Source: Mallotus nudiflorus
Lineage: Eukaryota > Streptophyta > Magnoliopsida > Malpighiales > Euphorbiaceae
DNA: 64,000 bases
NCBI GenBank assembly: GCA_947683625.1
Contig: CANTUR010000345.1
Location: 124,001-188,000 of the forward strand
Reading direction: 5' to 3'
The notes under the pieces were generated by a model, which was not told the DNA's origin, searched no databases, and saw only the letters and a program-made list of their open reading frames with translations. Within the stretch, counting starts at the first letter, position 1; each line of letters starts with the position of its first letter. Positions 12,645 to 24,698 of the stretch are shown in pieces. The translations under genes and the position numbers were made by a program.

Positions 12645-14124
12645 TGTTAGTGATATGCACTAGGTCAATCATTTGTAATTATGTATTGACATTTCTATTT
12701 TATTAATAAAGAGGCATTTCCATTATCATTCCTTTTATGATCATTATTTGAATGGTTAATTCTTACTAAAGTCATCAAGTATGTGACTTGATAGTAAAAC
12801 CCTTAGATTAATATAAGAGTTCTATTTTAATTATCCCTAGCCATTTATTTATTGTATAAATATTAATAAGGCTAGTATGATGTCGACTGATGATTATGTT
12901 TTATTAATCATGGATATAAGATATTAAGTCAACTCATTGGTACATGATGAGAGATCATGTACTTGATTAATCCAGTATGAGAATACTACATAGATTATTG
13001 TCATAAGTATTTCTCATTGTAGTTATATTGTTTAAGTCCTTTGACCTTGAAATCACCATTATCTTTAATCGGATGATTAAATAGAATGTTGTTGGATATA
13101 AAATGAGTTATATGAGGAATGTGAGTGTTTGAGAAGGAATTTATCCCTCATTAATATGAGTAAGATATTTATGGGCCCATTGATGAGTTAGATTGAAGGA
13201 AAATGCATGACCATGTTGAAATGAATTGATAAAGAGTTATCATTTTCAATCTACTTGGAATCAAGTTATAATATTATTGAACTATATAAGGATGAAATTC
13301 TATACCTTATGTTCAATACAGATATCATGTGATAAAGGGACTATAATGTTCATTGTAATTAGGTTATGTCAGATTATTGACTTTACATGACTTGGGTAGT
13401 CATAATATCTTGCTAGAGTCCACTTATGACTTGTAGGCCTAAATAGAGATTTAAGCCCAATGCCAATGTTATGTGAGCCTATAGGGTCACACACTTAGAA
13501 GAGGCCTAAAACGATTATAAGCTTATTAAGCCTAGTTAAACTCTTTAGAAATAAATATATTTAACTATGTATTTATGATAATTGTTATCTAAATAAATAA
13601 TAAATATATTACTGATTTTATTTTAAATAAATAAAATTTGAATTTAATGGCTATTTAACAAAAAGGGTTTGGTAAGTGAAACCCTAATTGAGAACTCTAT
13701 ATATATGTTATGTTCTTTAGGGTTTGAGACAGATCAATTGAGTGAGCCACCTAAAATTCATTTTCTCTACATTATGAGAAAAACGAAATAAAAGAGAGTT
13801 TTGTTCTTGAGTTGTGAGGCAACCAAATCATGCTAGCACACACACAAATCGTTTTGATCAAGGCCTATTCATGTGGGTACCTTTAAAGGATGGATTCTTT
13901 TGAAGGCGTCTAAAATCTGAATCTAAATCAAAGCAAAAGCTCGAGGTAAGGTGTCATCGGAGTGAACCTCCTCTTATCCTTCTAGATTTTCTTGCCTCTT
14001 CTGCACTTTAGTAAGATTCTTAAAACCCTAGATTTAATCAACTAGTCGAATTACATGGATTCGGGTTTGGGAATGTGATAAAAATTTTATATTTCTGCTG
14101 CGTTTGTATCACTAAACCCAATAG
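12645..14124 (+). repeat. Copia-1 3' LTR, full length
   Basis: Starts TGTTAGTGATATGCAC after the polypurine tract and ends near '...TATCACTAAACCCAATAG' (about 1,480 bp). The ends TGTTAGTGATA and TATCACTAA form an imperfect inverted repeat. The exact last base (14,120 or 14,124) is uncertain. It contains a TATATATA box near 13,698. The copy starting at 63,658 matches its first ~340 bp. Confidence 0.88.
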
Positions 14125-15231
14125 AACTTATATCATTTTTTTGCATTAAAAAAATTAGCATAGTCAATTATTTTTTAATAAGAATTCTTTATTTTATAAT
14201 TTGTGTGGTCAATTATCAAACTTGCACCAATTATAAAAAATAACAATCTTTTTTCATTTTTTATTTTAAATTTTAAGAACTATTTTTAATATCATACATA
14301 TTATTTTAAATTTTATGAACTATTTTAAAAAAATAATATAAAAATTAAAGTACACGATTAAAAATGTATATTATAAAAATTTCATGAAAATTCATCATTT
14401 AAAAAATTGTTGTAATTTTAATTTTTAAGACAAGTGTTATAAAATATTAATAATAGAAAAATAAGTCTTATAGATTTTTTTATTAAATAGACTTTTTGCA
14501 TTATAATTTAATTAAAGTATTTGTTGGGATATATTTAATTTAAATTACATGTAAATTGATTTTATCTCTATCCATTGAATTTACAGATATTTTTTAAATG
14601 ATAAATCATTGTTGAATTTTATTATGATTTTTTAATCTCATAATTTGATTTTTAAATTACTTTTAAAAATAATGATAAAATAAAAAATAAAATCATGTGC
14701 ATATGATATTTAAAAAAACATCTTCATAAAAATAAAAGATATGTTATTTACTATTATTAGTGCAAATTTTACAATCATGATAAGTTAAAGTTAAAGAGTA
14801 CTTACAAAAAAATTATTGACTATATTAAATTTTATTAATGAAAAAAAAATCAATTACAAGTAATTTTAAAATGTTGAACAACAAACAATGAATTTGGAAG
14901 GACAATGGAAAAAAGGTAGTTTATTAGTTGTAATTAGTAAAAGAATATATATTTTTAATAGAGGATAGTTATATAATTTAGGACAATTTTTGTATACAAC
15001 CCATGCGAGTAGGAATTCCTCCTCTCTAATGATGTGTCAACTTTTTAAGCTATCACAAATTAATAAAATTAAATCATTTAACTTTTTAAAAGATTCTCAT
15101 ATAAATAAAAAAAATACAAAATAACCCATATACATTACCTCCTTGCCCCTTCTTTTTTTTTTGAATTTTATTTTTTAAAAAATTTGTTAATTTTTTTTTT
15201 CGAAATGTAAAACCTAAGTTGCACATAGATA
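14125..15231. other. AT-rich intergenic DNA
   Basis: No gene, RNA or element boundary is visible. Very A/T-rich with scattered poly-A and poly-T tracts. Confidence 0.6.
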
Positions 15232-15420
15232 TGATAAGATAACTACAACAGTAGTTTGTCATTCTTCAGTTATCTCATTAACCTTGTTGTTCATATTGCT
15301 ATTGTTAGTTACTTTGTTACATTATGTATATCACATGTACCTATTGTAACCTTATGCATTCTTTATATACTATTGTACTCTTACTGAATGATATATATAA
15401 AAAATCACTTAACTCATTCA
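15232..15420 (+). repeat. Copia-2 5' LTR
   Basis: TG...CA ends; followed immediately by TGGTATCAGAGC. Short LTRs of this size are typical of Ale-type Copia elements (lineage inferred). Confidence 0.93.
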
Positions 15421-15432
15421 TGGTATCAGAGC
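15421..15432 (+). promoter_or_regulatory. Copia-2 primer-binding site
   Basis: TGGTATCAGAGC, the exact complement of the plant initiator tRNA-Met 3' end, directly abuts the LTR. Confidence 0.95.
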
Positions 15433-15438
15433 TTTAAC

Positions 15439-18400
15439 ATGCCAAGACAAATTATACCAATTTCTTTAGCACTTACCATGTCTTCATCAACAAATCATTC
15501 CCTTTTAATCAAATTAACTTCAAGAAATTTTCTCACATGGAAAATTCAATTTCAACCTCTCCTTAATTACCACAAATTTTTCGGATTTATTGATGGTTCA
15601 ATACCACCTCCATCACCTATAATAAACTCCTTAACCGATCTAAAGGCCATAACCATAAACACTAAATTTTTTGAATGGTACTAAAAGATTAGCTTTTACT
15701 TTTTTGGATTTTCTCCTCTTTATCAAAAGAAGTATTCCCACATGTCATTGGCATGACCACTTCATTTAATGCTTGGAAAGCACTAGAAAGTGCCTTTGGT
15801 TCTGTATCTTATAATCGACAATTATAGATTCATATTGAATTACAAGAATTGAAGAGTGTCTCTAAATATCTCTAAAAAGCAAAACTATTAGTTGATGAAT
15901 TAGCTTTAGCTAGAAGATCTCGCTCTCATGTTGAGTTTAATGCCATTATATATCGAAATCTTGGAGCAGAATTTCATAGCATCATCACTACTCTAAATCA
16001 AAGACATGAACTAGTAACCTTTCAAGAGCTTCATGGACAACTTATTGCGCACGAAATTCTTCTAAAAAAATATCCATGATCAACCTCAAGTTCATCTAGC
16101 CAATCGATCTCTTATGCCAAATCAATTCAAACTGAGACATCATCCCTCCTTTTCCAAACTGCCATCTTCCTTTTTCTGGTTATAACCCTAATTACTGATC
16201 TCCTACCAACACTAGAAAGCCTCATGGTCCATGTCAAATCTGCCATTATCATAACCATACAACAAATAGGTGTCGCTAACGTTATGAAAATCAACTATCT
16301 TCATCACTAATGCAAGCCCATCTTGCCACATACCCATCACCTTCTCCACCATATTATCATACACTATATTCAGGTCATGTTCAAACTGCACAATACAACC
16401 CATGGCATCTGGACATAGCTGCTTCACACCACATGACACCCGACGCATAAATGTTGTCTCATCCATTACCATATGCTAGATCATATCAGATATTGGTTGG
16501 TAATGGTTAACCTCTTCCCGTTGAAAATACTAGTACATCCTTTTGCCCTTCAATGTCTTCTAATAGCAATCTTATTCTTAAGAATGTTCTTTATATTCCT
16601 CAATTAACCAAACCACTTCTTTCAATACAAAAATTCACCATTAGCAATAAATGTTTCTTTGAATTTTGGCCACATGAATTTTTCATTAAGGATCAACAGA
16701 CCAAGGCAACCCTATTACGAGGTCAGAGTCATGATGGATTGTATATGATGCCATTGGAACGCCCAAATACGCTTTCCACAACACTCTCTCTTCCATTGAT
16801 GATCAATATGCTCAACTTGGTCACCCACACCATTGCATTGTGTCCCATATTATTAGTAGTAATAAAATTCTAGTTAGTTCATCCCATAAATCACCTTGTT
16901 CTTTTTTTATCCTTAGAAAATTTTCCAAGTTACCTTTTGCTACAATAGAATATACATCTAATGCACCTTTTCAAATTATTCATTTCGATGTTTAAGGTCC
17001 TTCTCCAATTTTATGTTTTCATGGTTATCGTCATTTTGTAGTATTTATTGATGATTTCACTAGATACTCATGGATTTATTTTCTTAAAAATAAAAGTGAT
17101 GTTTATTCTACCTTTCTTAATTATGAATCTTATGTTCATAGTCAATTTAATTCCAAAATTCTTGTTTTTCATTTGGACTGGGGAGGTGAATTTCAAAAAT
17201 TACATGCATATTTTAATAAATATTGAATCATTCATCGAATTTCATGCCCTTACATGCATGAATAAAATGGCCTTTCGGAAAGGAAGATTAGACATATGGT
17301 AGACACTGGTTTAACACTAATGGCTTATGCCAAACTTCCTTTTTGGTTTTGGTCTTTTGCATTTCGCATAACAATTAGTTCCATCAATATTTTAGCAACT
17401 CCAGTCCTCCAAAATTCCACACTATTTCATAAATTGTACAATAAATTACTAAGTTACATGGACACAAAAATTTTTGGATGTGCTATTTTTCTATACCTTC
17501 CACCATACAACAAAAATAAATTTTCTTATTATAGTAAACAATGTGTTTACCTCAGTCATGCTCAAAATCATGTTGGTTTTAACTGTTTAGATATAGAACA
17601 TGATAAAATTTTTATTATTCAACATGCCAAATTTCATGAACATATATTCCCCTTTCACCATACACGTCACACCATTCCACATCAATCAAACCTTCTAACT
17701 TTGTGGCTCACACTACAAGCTCCATCAACTTCGGTCTCCTATCCAGGTATGTCTCCTAATTCTCACCCTCTTAACACTTCTAATTCTCTTCCACTACCTC
17801 TTTACCCACCCTTATATACTTCCAACTCACCTATGTCTACCCCATAACCATTTGACCCTATCCAACCTGACATTACCACCCACTTATCCCCTTCCTTATC
17901 CCCTAAGCTTACCCAACAACCTTATAACAACATCCCACATGGCATCACAACCCAAACCTTAAATATTTTACCAAACCCCATTAATCTTACAACTCTGACT
18001 CTACTACCTTTGTCCTTACTCCACCCAATAATCCCACACAACCACACTCTCCCATGCCATTAAACATTGAATGTCCCCATTCTTCTTCACACCTAGACTT
18101 CGACGACCTTCAATTGGTCATTAACCTCATCGCCTACAATCCAACCATACTGACAACCTCCACTTATCCAGCCCTACAACATACCCATCCCATGCAACTA
18201 CACCCTAATAAACCCTCCAAACATCAAGCATTGATTGCTCTCTCTTCCAAAAATTCCCTCAAGTACCTTGAGTATAAACCATATTCTTTTAATAATGCTA
18301 ATAGATATAGAGAATGGTAGTAGGCAATGGATCAATAGATGAAGGTTTTCCATACCACTAATACATGGTCTTTGGTCCCCAAACCACCCCAAGCTAATGT

Positions 18401-19790
18401 TATTGCAAACAAATGGCTTTATCGAATTAAAAGATGATCTACTGGAACCATCGAACGATATAAAGCCCAACTTATAGCTAAAGGCTTCACTCAAATTTCA
18501 GGGGTTGATTACAAAGAAACATATAGTTTGGTCATTAAAGCCACTACTATTTGCATCATCATTGCTCTTGCAACAATTAATAAATGTCCTATAAAGCAAC
18601 TTGATGTGTCAAATGCCTTTTTATGTGGTAAAGTTACTGAAGAATTGTACATGACACAATCACAAGGTTATGTTGATCCTGCTTACCCTCACTACGTCTA
18701 CAAATTACATCGCTCAATTTATGGCTTAGAATAAGCCCTACGAGCTTGGTTTGCAAGACTTACCTCTTTTCTCCTCTCTTTGCATTTTATTTCATCTTAA
18801 GCTGAGTCTCTTTTTATTCCATGTAAAGATGCTCATATAATTTTTCTTTTAGTCTATATCGATGACATTGTTATAATGGGTTTCAGTGCCATATTGATTC
18901 AACACGTCATTCATTCTTTGCAAAGAGAATTTCCCATCCATGATTTAGGTGGCTTACACTAATTCTTGGGTATTGAGTTACAACAAAATTCCATAGGAAT
19001 TATCATCTCACAAGAGCGTTATATTTCAGATCTTTTACATCATCATGGTATGAATGAATGCAAGCCATGTGCCATGCCCATGACTCCATCGTCCAAACTA
19101 TCCCAACACACTGGCACTCCATTAGACTATGGTGACATTTATAAATAGATTATTAGAGCTCTCCAGTATGCCACCATCATATGCCATACATTGCCTACAG
19201 TGTTTATAAATTGTGTCAATACATGCACAATCCAACTGACATTCAATAGTAAGCACTCAAACAACTTCTCTACTATCTTCAAGGTACTAAAATGAATGGT
19301 TTGTTCTATTCTTCCACCTCCACTCCTACACTACAATGTTATACTGATAATGATTGGGGAGGGGACATTGATGACCATTGATCCATTTTTGGCTTTACTA
19401 TATATCTCGGTACCTTTTGATCTCTTGACTAGCCAAGAAACAACCCACCATCACTAAATCATTGACTAAGAGTGAATATAAGGTAATAGCCAATGCCACA
19501 TCTGAACTCATATGGTTAAAGGGGTCTTCTTCAAGAACTTGGGTAACCGATCATACAGGCTACTATATATTGTGATAATATTGGTGCAATTTATCTCAGT
19601 TCTAATCCTGTTTTTCATGCTCCAACAAAGCATATTGAGCTTGATTATCACTTTGTTCAAGAATAAGTCTCATCTAGTTTTCTCCATATCCACTTCATCA
19701 ACTCAAAGAATCAACTTGCTGATCTATTCACCAAACCCTTAACCACCACTCGATTCCAGAATCTGTGTTATCATCTTCATCTTCGCAATG
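15439..19790 (+). pseudogene. Copia-2 gag-pol polyprotein remnant
   Basis: ATG at 15,439 starts a Copia-type Gag (LLIKLTSRNFLTWKIQFQPLL near 15,500-15,570). Further on: the Gag-pre-integrase region (VLYIPQLTKPLLSIQKF near 16,590); integrase core with DDFTRYSWIYF near 17,050 and a WGGEF segment near 17,180; RT with LDVSNAFLCG near 18,600 and catalytic VYIDDIV near 18,855; RNase H remnant (SLTKSEYK) near 19,460. Stops occur throughout, several at expected Gln or Trp codons, and the frame shifts in the RNase H. The zinc knuckle is not recognisable. It is dead. Confidence 0.9.
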
Positions 19791-19810
19791 GGCAAGGGTT
19801 TACAAGGGGC

Positions 19811-19999
19811 TGATAAGATAACTATAGTAGTAGTTTGTTATTCTTGAGTTATCTTATTAACCTTGTTGTTAATATTGCTACTATTAGTTGCTTTGTTATA
19901 TTATGCATATCACATGTACATGTTGTAACCTCATGCATTCTTTATATATTGTTGTACTTTTATTGAATGATATATACAAAAAATAATTTAACTCATTCA
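19811..19999 (+). repeat. Copia-2 3' LTR
   Basis: 189 bp, same ends and length as the 5' LTR. Preceded by TACAAGGGGC. Confidence 0.93.
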
Positions 20000-20950
20000 T
20001 ATATAAATCCTTGAATGACACTATTGGACCACCACTAACCCTTTAACATTTTGAAGGTAATTAATTATACAAAGCATTCCTTAGATTTAACTACTTTCTC
20101 ATTTTTTGAGTACAATTTTACCTACTAAGAAATTTGTAAAAATTATTTGAAAGTGATACTATGTGTATTACTTTTGCTTTATCAAATTCCAATTGCTTTA
20201 TCAAGTCATTTACAATTTCTTAACTTTTATGAGCCTTCAATTTTTTTTAATGGAAGGAATGATAAGATTTGGTTAGAACAAGATTCAATTAGTTTTGCCT
20301 TATTTAGTTTCAATTCATTAGAATAAAAGTTGAAGGAGGTGTTTATGTTGGACTTGTCTTTTATATGGAAATCAAGGTTAGGAGTATATTCCTTTGACTC
20401 GTATTAAAAGGAATATAGCCTATTTTTCTATTAATTAGGAAGTTGATGCGATTTAAATATTAATATACTATAATAAAGAAAGTCTTGTATTAAAAGGAAA
20501 TAGTTTATTTTTCTATTAATAGGAAGTTCATACACATAAGTATCAATAGACTTTACAATAAAGATAATCCATTTTAAATGAGGTGAAAATTAATTTTACT
20601 AATCAATGATGGTAGGATTTGAACTTTATACTTCATGGTATCTTTAAAAAGAGATTAACACTAAACTTTTGCCTCCTTTTTTTTTTTTTGTTTAAACCAC
20701 TCATGTAGTTAAAGTTTACTAGATTCTGACTAATCTTATCTGACCCTAACAATATTACAAGAACGAAAAAAATTTCTTAATAACTAATTTAATATGATTA
20801 CCTACATTATGACACAGTGAGCTGGCATGAAAATAAACAAGGTTTGTACACTACTTAGCCTTAAAGGAAAAGAAATAATTTTCAACACATAAACTTAAGT
20901 GAAAATTGAAAGAAAATTCTTTTATTATTCACTACATAAAATTATGAGAG
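20000..20950. other. Intergenic DNA without recognisable features
   Basis: AT-rich, with a duplicated 'attaaaaggaa(t)atag..ttatttttctattaat' phrase near 20,405 and 20,490. No gene or element boundary was found. Confidence 0.55.
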
Positions 20951-20960
20951 AAAAAACAAT

Positions 20961-20970
20961 CTATTTATAG
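20961..20970 (-). promoter_or_regulatory. TATA-box-like motif, minus strand
   Basis: On the minus strand the sequence reads CTATAAATAG, followed downstream by a leader-like stretch with 'aataaaag' near 20,920. This arrangement looks like the U3/R part of an LTR or a degraded promoter. No downstream gene on the minus strand supports it. Confidence 0.3.
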
Positions 20971-21117
20971 AGTGACACAATCCACCAACGATAATCAATT
21001 AGGAAATAAAATAAAATCTTTAAGGAGGTAGAAAAGTCTAATTTTAACTAAGGTAGGAATAAAATAAAATCTTAGCTAAATATAAAATTCTTTCCTTATT
21101 AAATTTGACAAGTAGGA

Positions 21118-21125
21118 TAATAATA

Positions 21126-21194
<69 letters not shown>

Positions 21195-21236
21195 CTACTA
21201 CTACTACTACTACTACTACTATTATTATTATTATTT
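21118..21236. repeat. Self-complementary AAT/ATT/TAC compound microsatellite
   Basis: An (AAT)n run (about 21,128-21,170) passes directly into (TTA/ATT)n (about 21,170-21,193), then (TAC)n (about 21,194-21,220), then (TAT)n. The first two blocks are reverse complements and can fold into a long AT hairpin. The open frame across it encodes runs of Ile, Val and Leu and is an artefact. Confidence 0.93.
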
Positions 21237-23869
21237 TCTTGAAATGCTGGAATTCAGAAATCAAGAAACGTACCTGACCATCTCAACTAGGTTGACACCC
21301 TCTTAGCATTTGCATCACACTTCTGAAGTCCAAAATGAAATTAATAAAATAAAAAGAAATAGAGTTTACAAAAAGATGACAAGCCTTACAAAGATTAACA
21401 AAACCTATAGCAAGTTTGTTGAAAAAAATCATTAGCAATGGCTAAATTACAAAATGAGGGAATCAAGTCCCACCAAACAACAAAATTTGTAGTTAAACAA
21501 TGTTTAGCTAATAAGTCTGCAACTGCATTTCCTTCTTTGTAGATATGTGAAACTCTGATATTAATTTGAGATATCAGGCGCAAGCATTGAAGCCATCATT
21601 GCAAGAGAATCTAGGGAACAATTCTTGTTTTAGATTGAAAAGAATGAACAACAAACATTGAGTCACACTCTAACCACAATCAATGCTAGCCTCTTGTCTA
21701 AGCAACTTTAATAGCATATATTGTAGCATATAATTTGACTATAAATGCATAGCTAGATTCAATTTTGAAAGCAAACACACCTATACATAGACTAGTAGCA
21801 TATCAAAAAAAACCTCCAGCCCTTGCAACACCCAGAGAGCCAAGCGCTGATCCATCCATATTCAACTTTAGCTAATTACAAGGGGAAGCTTGCCAAGAAA
21901 CTTTGATAATATAAGAAGCAAATCTAGGCATTCCATTGATACCAAGCAGGGATACAATTTGCCATTCATCCATTGAATTGAACATAGAACCAAATTTGAA
22001 AAAATCAGTTTCTTTGATTGAAGTCCAAAGAAGACGAAGAATGACATTGATATTGAGACAATAATCTTAAAAAATTATAGCATTTCACATTCTCCAAATA
22101 ATCTAAATACAGTTTACTATCATAACACACCAAAAGGAAGTGACCTCAGTACTGAATTGTTGACTAACAACCATAAAAATAAGCTCTCACAAATTACTTT
22201 AAGTGTTTAGTGATTTTCCAAACAACATAACATCTAAATGCCATAAAGTAGTAGTAAAAGGACATCGTATGAATAAATGATCAGTATCCTCATTATTAAT
22301 GTTACAAATAAAGCATCTAGAAGCTATAGAAATGCCTCTTCGCTGTAAGTTGTGATCAGTTGGCAAATATCCAAGGATGGCTCTCCAGTATATAAGAGAA
22401 TGTGATGGAGGCAAAAACTCCTTCCATGTAAAAGACATCCAAGGAATGAATTGACCTTTGTGTCTTAAATGATTATACATGTGCTTAACTGAGTGAATTC
22501 CATCCAAAGTCAATGTCCAAACACACAAATCCATGTCATTAAAAACAGGTTGAATAATGTTAATGCTGGAAACAATCAATCAGAGGTAGATGCCAAGATC
22601 CATCCATAAAAAAGGAAGATACAGATTTATAAAAGCTTTTTTTAATTATGAGAAGAAATGCCAATCAGATTCGCTATAGTAAGAGAAAACTACTCATCTG
22701 TTTAGAAATTTAACTTTGAAGAAGCACCAATAAACCATTTTATCTCAAGCCTCAGATTTTTATACACTTGTTTAATGGAGGACCAAATTGAAGAATGGAA
22801 ATAAGTGTCTATAGGAGTACCCGAGGGATTTAAAAACTGAAGTCTTAAAATAGACATAGGATTATCCTGTCCAACAATGACTTTCCAACCTGTCTTACTT
22901 AATATAGCATTATTAAGACACTTAAGGCTTTTAATATTAAGACCACCTTCTTTAATAGGAAGGCAATAAATATTTGAAGGGACGGTCATAAGCTTCCTCT
23001 CATCAATTGAGCCCGACCAAATAAAATTGCACATACATTTCTCAATATAAGCTATTAAAGATTGCAGCCATTGATATATAGCAAAAGAATGAAGTAAAGA
23101 ACTAGTAATCACAGTTTGGACCAGAACTAACCTACCTGTTATTGAAAGAGATTTTCCTTTCCACTTAGAAAATTTATTGTAAATTTTATCGATCGTAGGC
23201 TTTAACTATTGCTTTTTTAGAGCACCCATAAACAAAGGTACCACAAGATAAATAAATGGAACTTTTTCACTTCCAGGGCTTCGTGGAGTCTCTGAATACG
23301 ATGAGGGGAGATAGTTGACCTATAATAAATTTCAGATTTATTCCAGTTAACAAATTGCCCTAAAATACTACCATAAATATTAAATGTGCCATTTATTTCT
23401 CTAATCTTATGCAAGGAGGCTTTCCCAAAAACTAACACGTCATCAGTATAGAGAAAATGCATGGGAAAGTAAGACCCACTAGTGTGAAACATCGACCTTA
23501 CTAAACCTTAAGAGAAAGTAGCCTATTGAGAAAATATTTAGTAATGTCAAAAAGAAGAGGAGAAAGAGGATCTCCTTGATAAACACCTCTAGAGCAGGCA
23601 AAGTACCCTTGAGCTTTTCCATTGATTAAAATGGAAAGTTTAGCTAAAAAAAAAAGAGAGAATCCAGTCTCTGAACTGTAATGAGAACCCAAAAGCTTCC
23701 AAGACATCCAAAAGGAAATTCCAATCTAGAGTATCAAATGCCTTTCTAATGTCAATCTTCATGGCCATGTTGCCTCCAAATTAGGATTTATTTAAAAGAT
23801 TTACATGCTTAGATGCACCCAAAATACAGTCAGTAATATAATGATTCTTTAAAAACTTAAATTAATTGC

Positions 23870-23870
<1 letters not shown>
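21237..23870 (-). mobile_element. 5'-truncated LINE (non-LTR retrotransposon)
   Basis: Minus-strand L1-type element. Only the 3' two thirds of the RT-RNase H ORF remain; the endonuclease is missing and the 5' side stops at an AAT microsatellite. Such 5' truncation is normal for LINEs. The putative 3' end also meets a trinucleotide array (21,118-21,236), which may derive from the tail. The 3' boundary is approximate. Confidence 0.88.
21395..23860 (-). pseudogene. LINE reverse transcriptase / RNase H remnant
   Basis: Read on the minus strand: the RT start KIDIRKAFDTLDWNFLL near 23,745; the motif GVYQGDPLSPLLFDI near 23,545 (501-aa region split into frames 23,501-23,707 and 23,217-23,492); catalytic FLYTDDVLVF near 23,440, with Thr in place of the usual Ala in YADD; a thumb/connection segment at 22,702-23,112 (NFIWSG near 23,025); a zf-RVT zinc-binding segment at 22,199-22,579 (CFICNINNEDTDHLFIRCPF); and an RNase H tail at 21,395-21,583 (VSHIYKEGNAVADLLAKHC). 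Several frameshifts and stops separate these pieces, so it is inactive. Confidence 0.9.

Positions 23871-23953
<83 letters not shown>
23869..23953. repeat. (AAT)n microsatellite, about 85 bp
   Basis: About 28 uninterrupted AAT units, located exactly where the LINE coding sequence stops on its 5' side. Confidence 0.95.
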
Positions 23954-24143
23954 GTACTTCAACTCCAATTGAAATATTTTGAAATGAGCTCAATAATCAA
24001 TATTTTCTCATCAAGGAGCATAAAAATCTAGAGCAAGGAAATGTCTTTAACAACCATAATATGGTGGACCAAATTTGTCACTAAATGCTAAATCATTATG
24101 AAACTAAAATAAAGATTTATCATATATAAATGCCATATATTAT

Positions 24144-24530
24144 TGAATAATGCACTGACACTCTCTCTCCATATTTCTTTAGAATTAATTATTTAATATT
24201 TTTAATAAGTCTATAATTATTTAGCTTAGTTGACAAATTGCTTTTCCCACCAATCAAGAAGCTTCTCAAATGTTCTTGTCACTGACTTTGTACCAATATA
24301 AATAGATTGTTAGCTTCATTTTGTGTGTGTCAAGTGAGTTAGTGGTGTGTAAGTGTATGGTATGTGAGTGGTGTGTTAGAGTTCAAAAAGGGTGTGTTGT
24401 AATAAAATAGTTAGTTGAGAGTGTGTTGAGTGTAAACACGTATATGAGTGTTATGTGTGTAAGTGTTTTTGTAATAAATATTTATAATAAAAGTAAGTGT
24501 ATTGAAAATTAGTCCTCTATAGATTCTACA
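24144..24530 (+). repeat. Copia-3 5' LTR
   Basis: TG...CA ends, 387 bp, with a TATA box TATAAATA at 24,297-24,304. Confidence 0.93.
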
Positions 24531-24532
24531 AG

Positions 24533-24544
24533 TTTTATCAGAGC
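24533..24544 (+). promoter_or_regulatory. Copia-3 primer-binding site, degenerate
   Basis: TTTTATCAGAGC, two differences from TGGTATCAGAGC, two bases after the LTR end. Confidence 0.75.
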
Positions 24545-24698
24545 AAATGGTCAAAAACCGACTACCAAGTGGATTCAGAGCAAGAAATTGAGGATTATGG
24601 TACATCGAGGTGCTATTAATGTGTAGTTCGGGACTATAAAGTTCGTTGGTCTAGGAGCAAACTTACTTGGTTAATTAGAGTTAATAAACCAAGTCACC

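Larger units (their letters stand above)
5719..14124 (+). mobile_element. Copia-1: Ty1/Copia retrotransposon, 5' LTR truncated
   Basis: Direct repeats 5,719-6,642 and 13,202-14,124 are the two LTRs; the first ~557 bp present in the 3' LTR are missing from the 5' LTR. A tRNA-Met-type primer site follows the 5' LTR, a purine-rich tract precedes the 3' LTR, and gag, protease, integrase, reverse transcriptase and RNase H remnants lie between in Copia order (integrase before RT). Many in-frame stops and at least one frameshift make it non-autonomous. A second LTR of the same family begins at 63,658. Confidence 0.93.
15232..19999 (+). mobile_element. Copia-2: Ty1/Copia retrotransposon with 189-bp LTRs
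   Basis: Two direct repeats of exactly 189 bp (15,232-15,420 and 19,811-19,999), both TGATAAGATAACTA...ACTCATTCA. A perfect tRNA-Met primer site follows the first and a short purine tract (ACAAGGGGC) precedes the second. Gag-pol remnants lie between. Hand comparison gives about 22 differences in 189 positions (~88% identity), so it is old. Flanking 5-mers AGATA and TATAT are not a clean target duplication. Confidence 0.95.

Noticed and set aside
21076..21264. Minus-strand frame of Ile, Val and Leu runs resembling a membrane protein
   Set aside because: A product of the AAT/TAC microsatellite.
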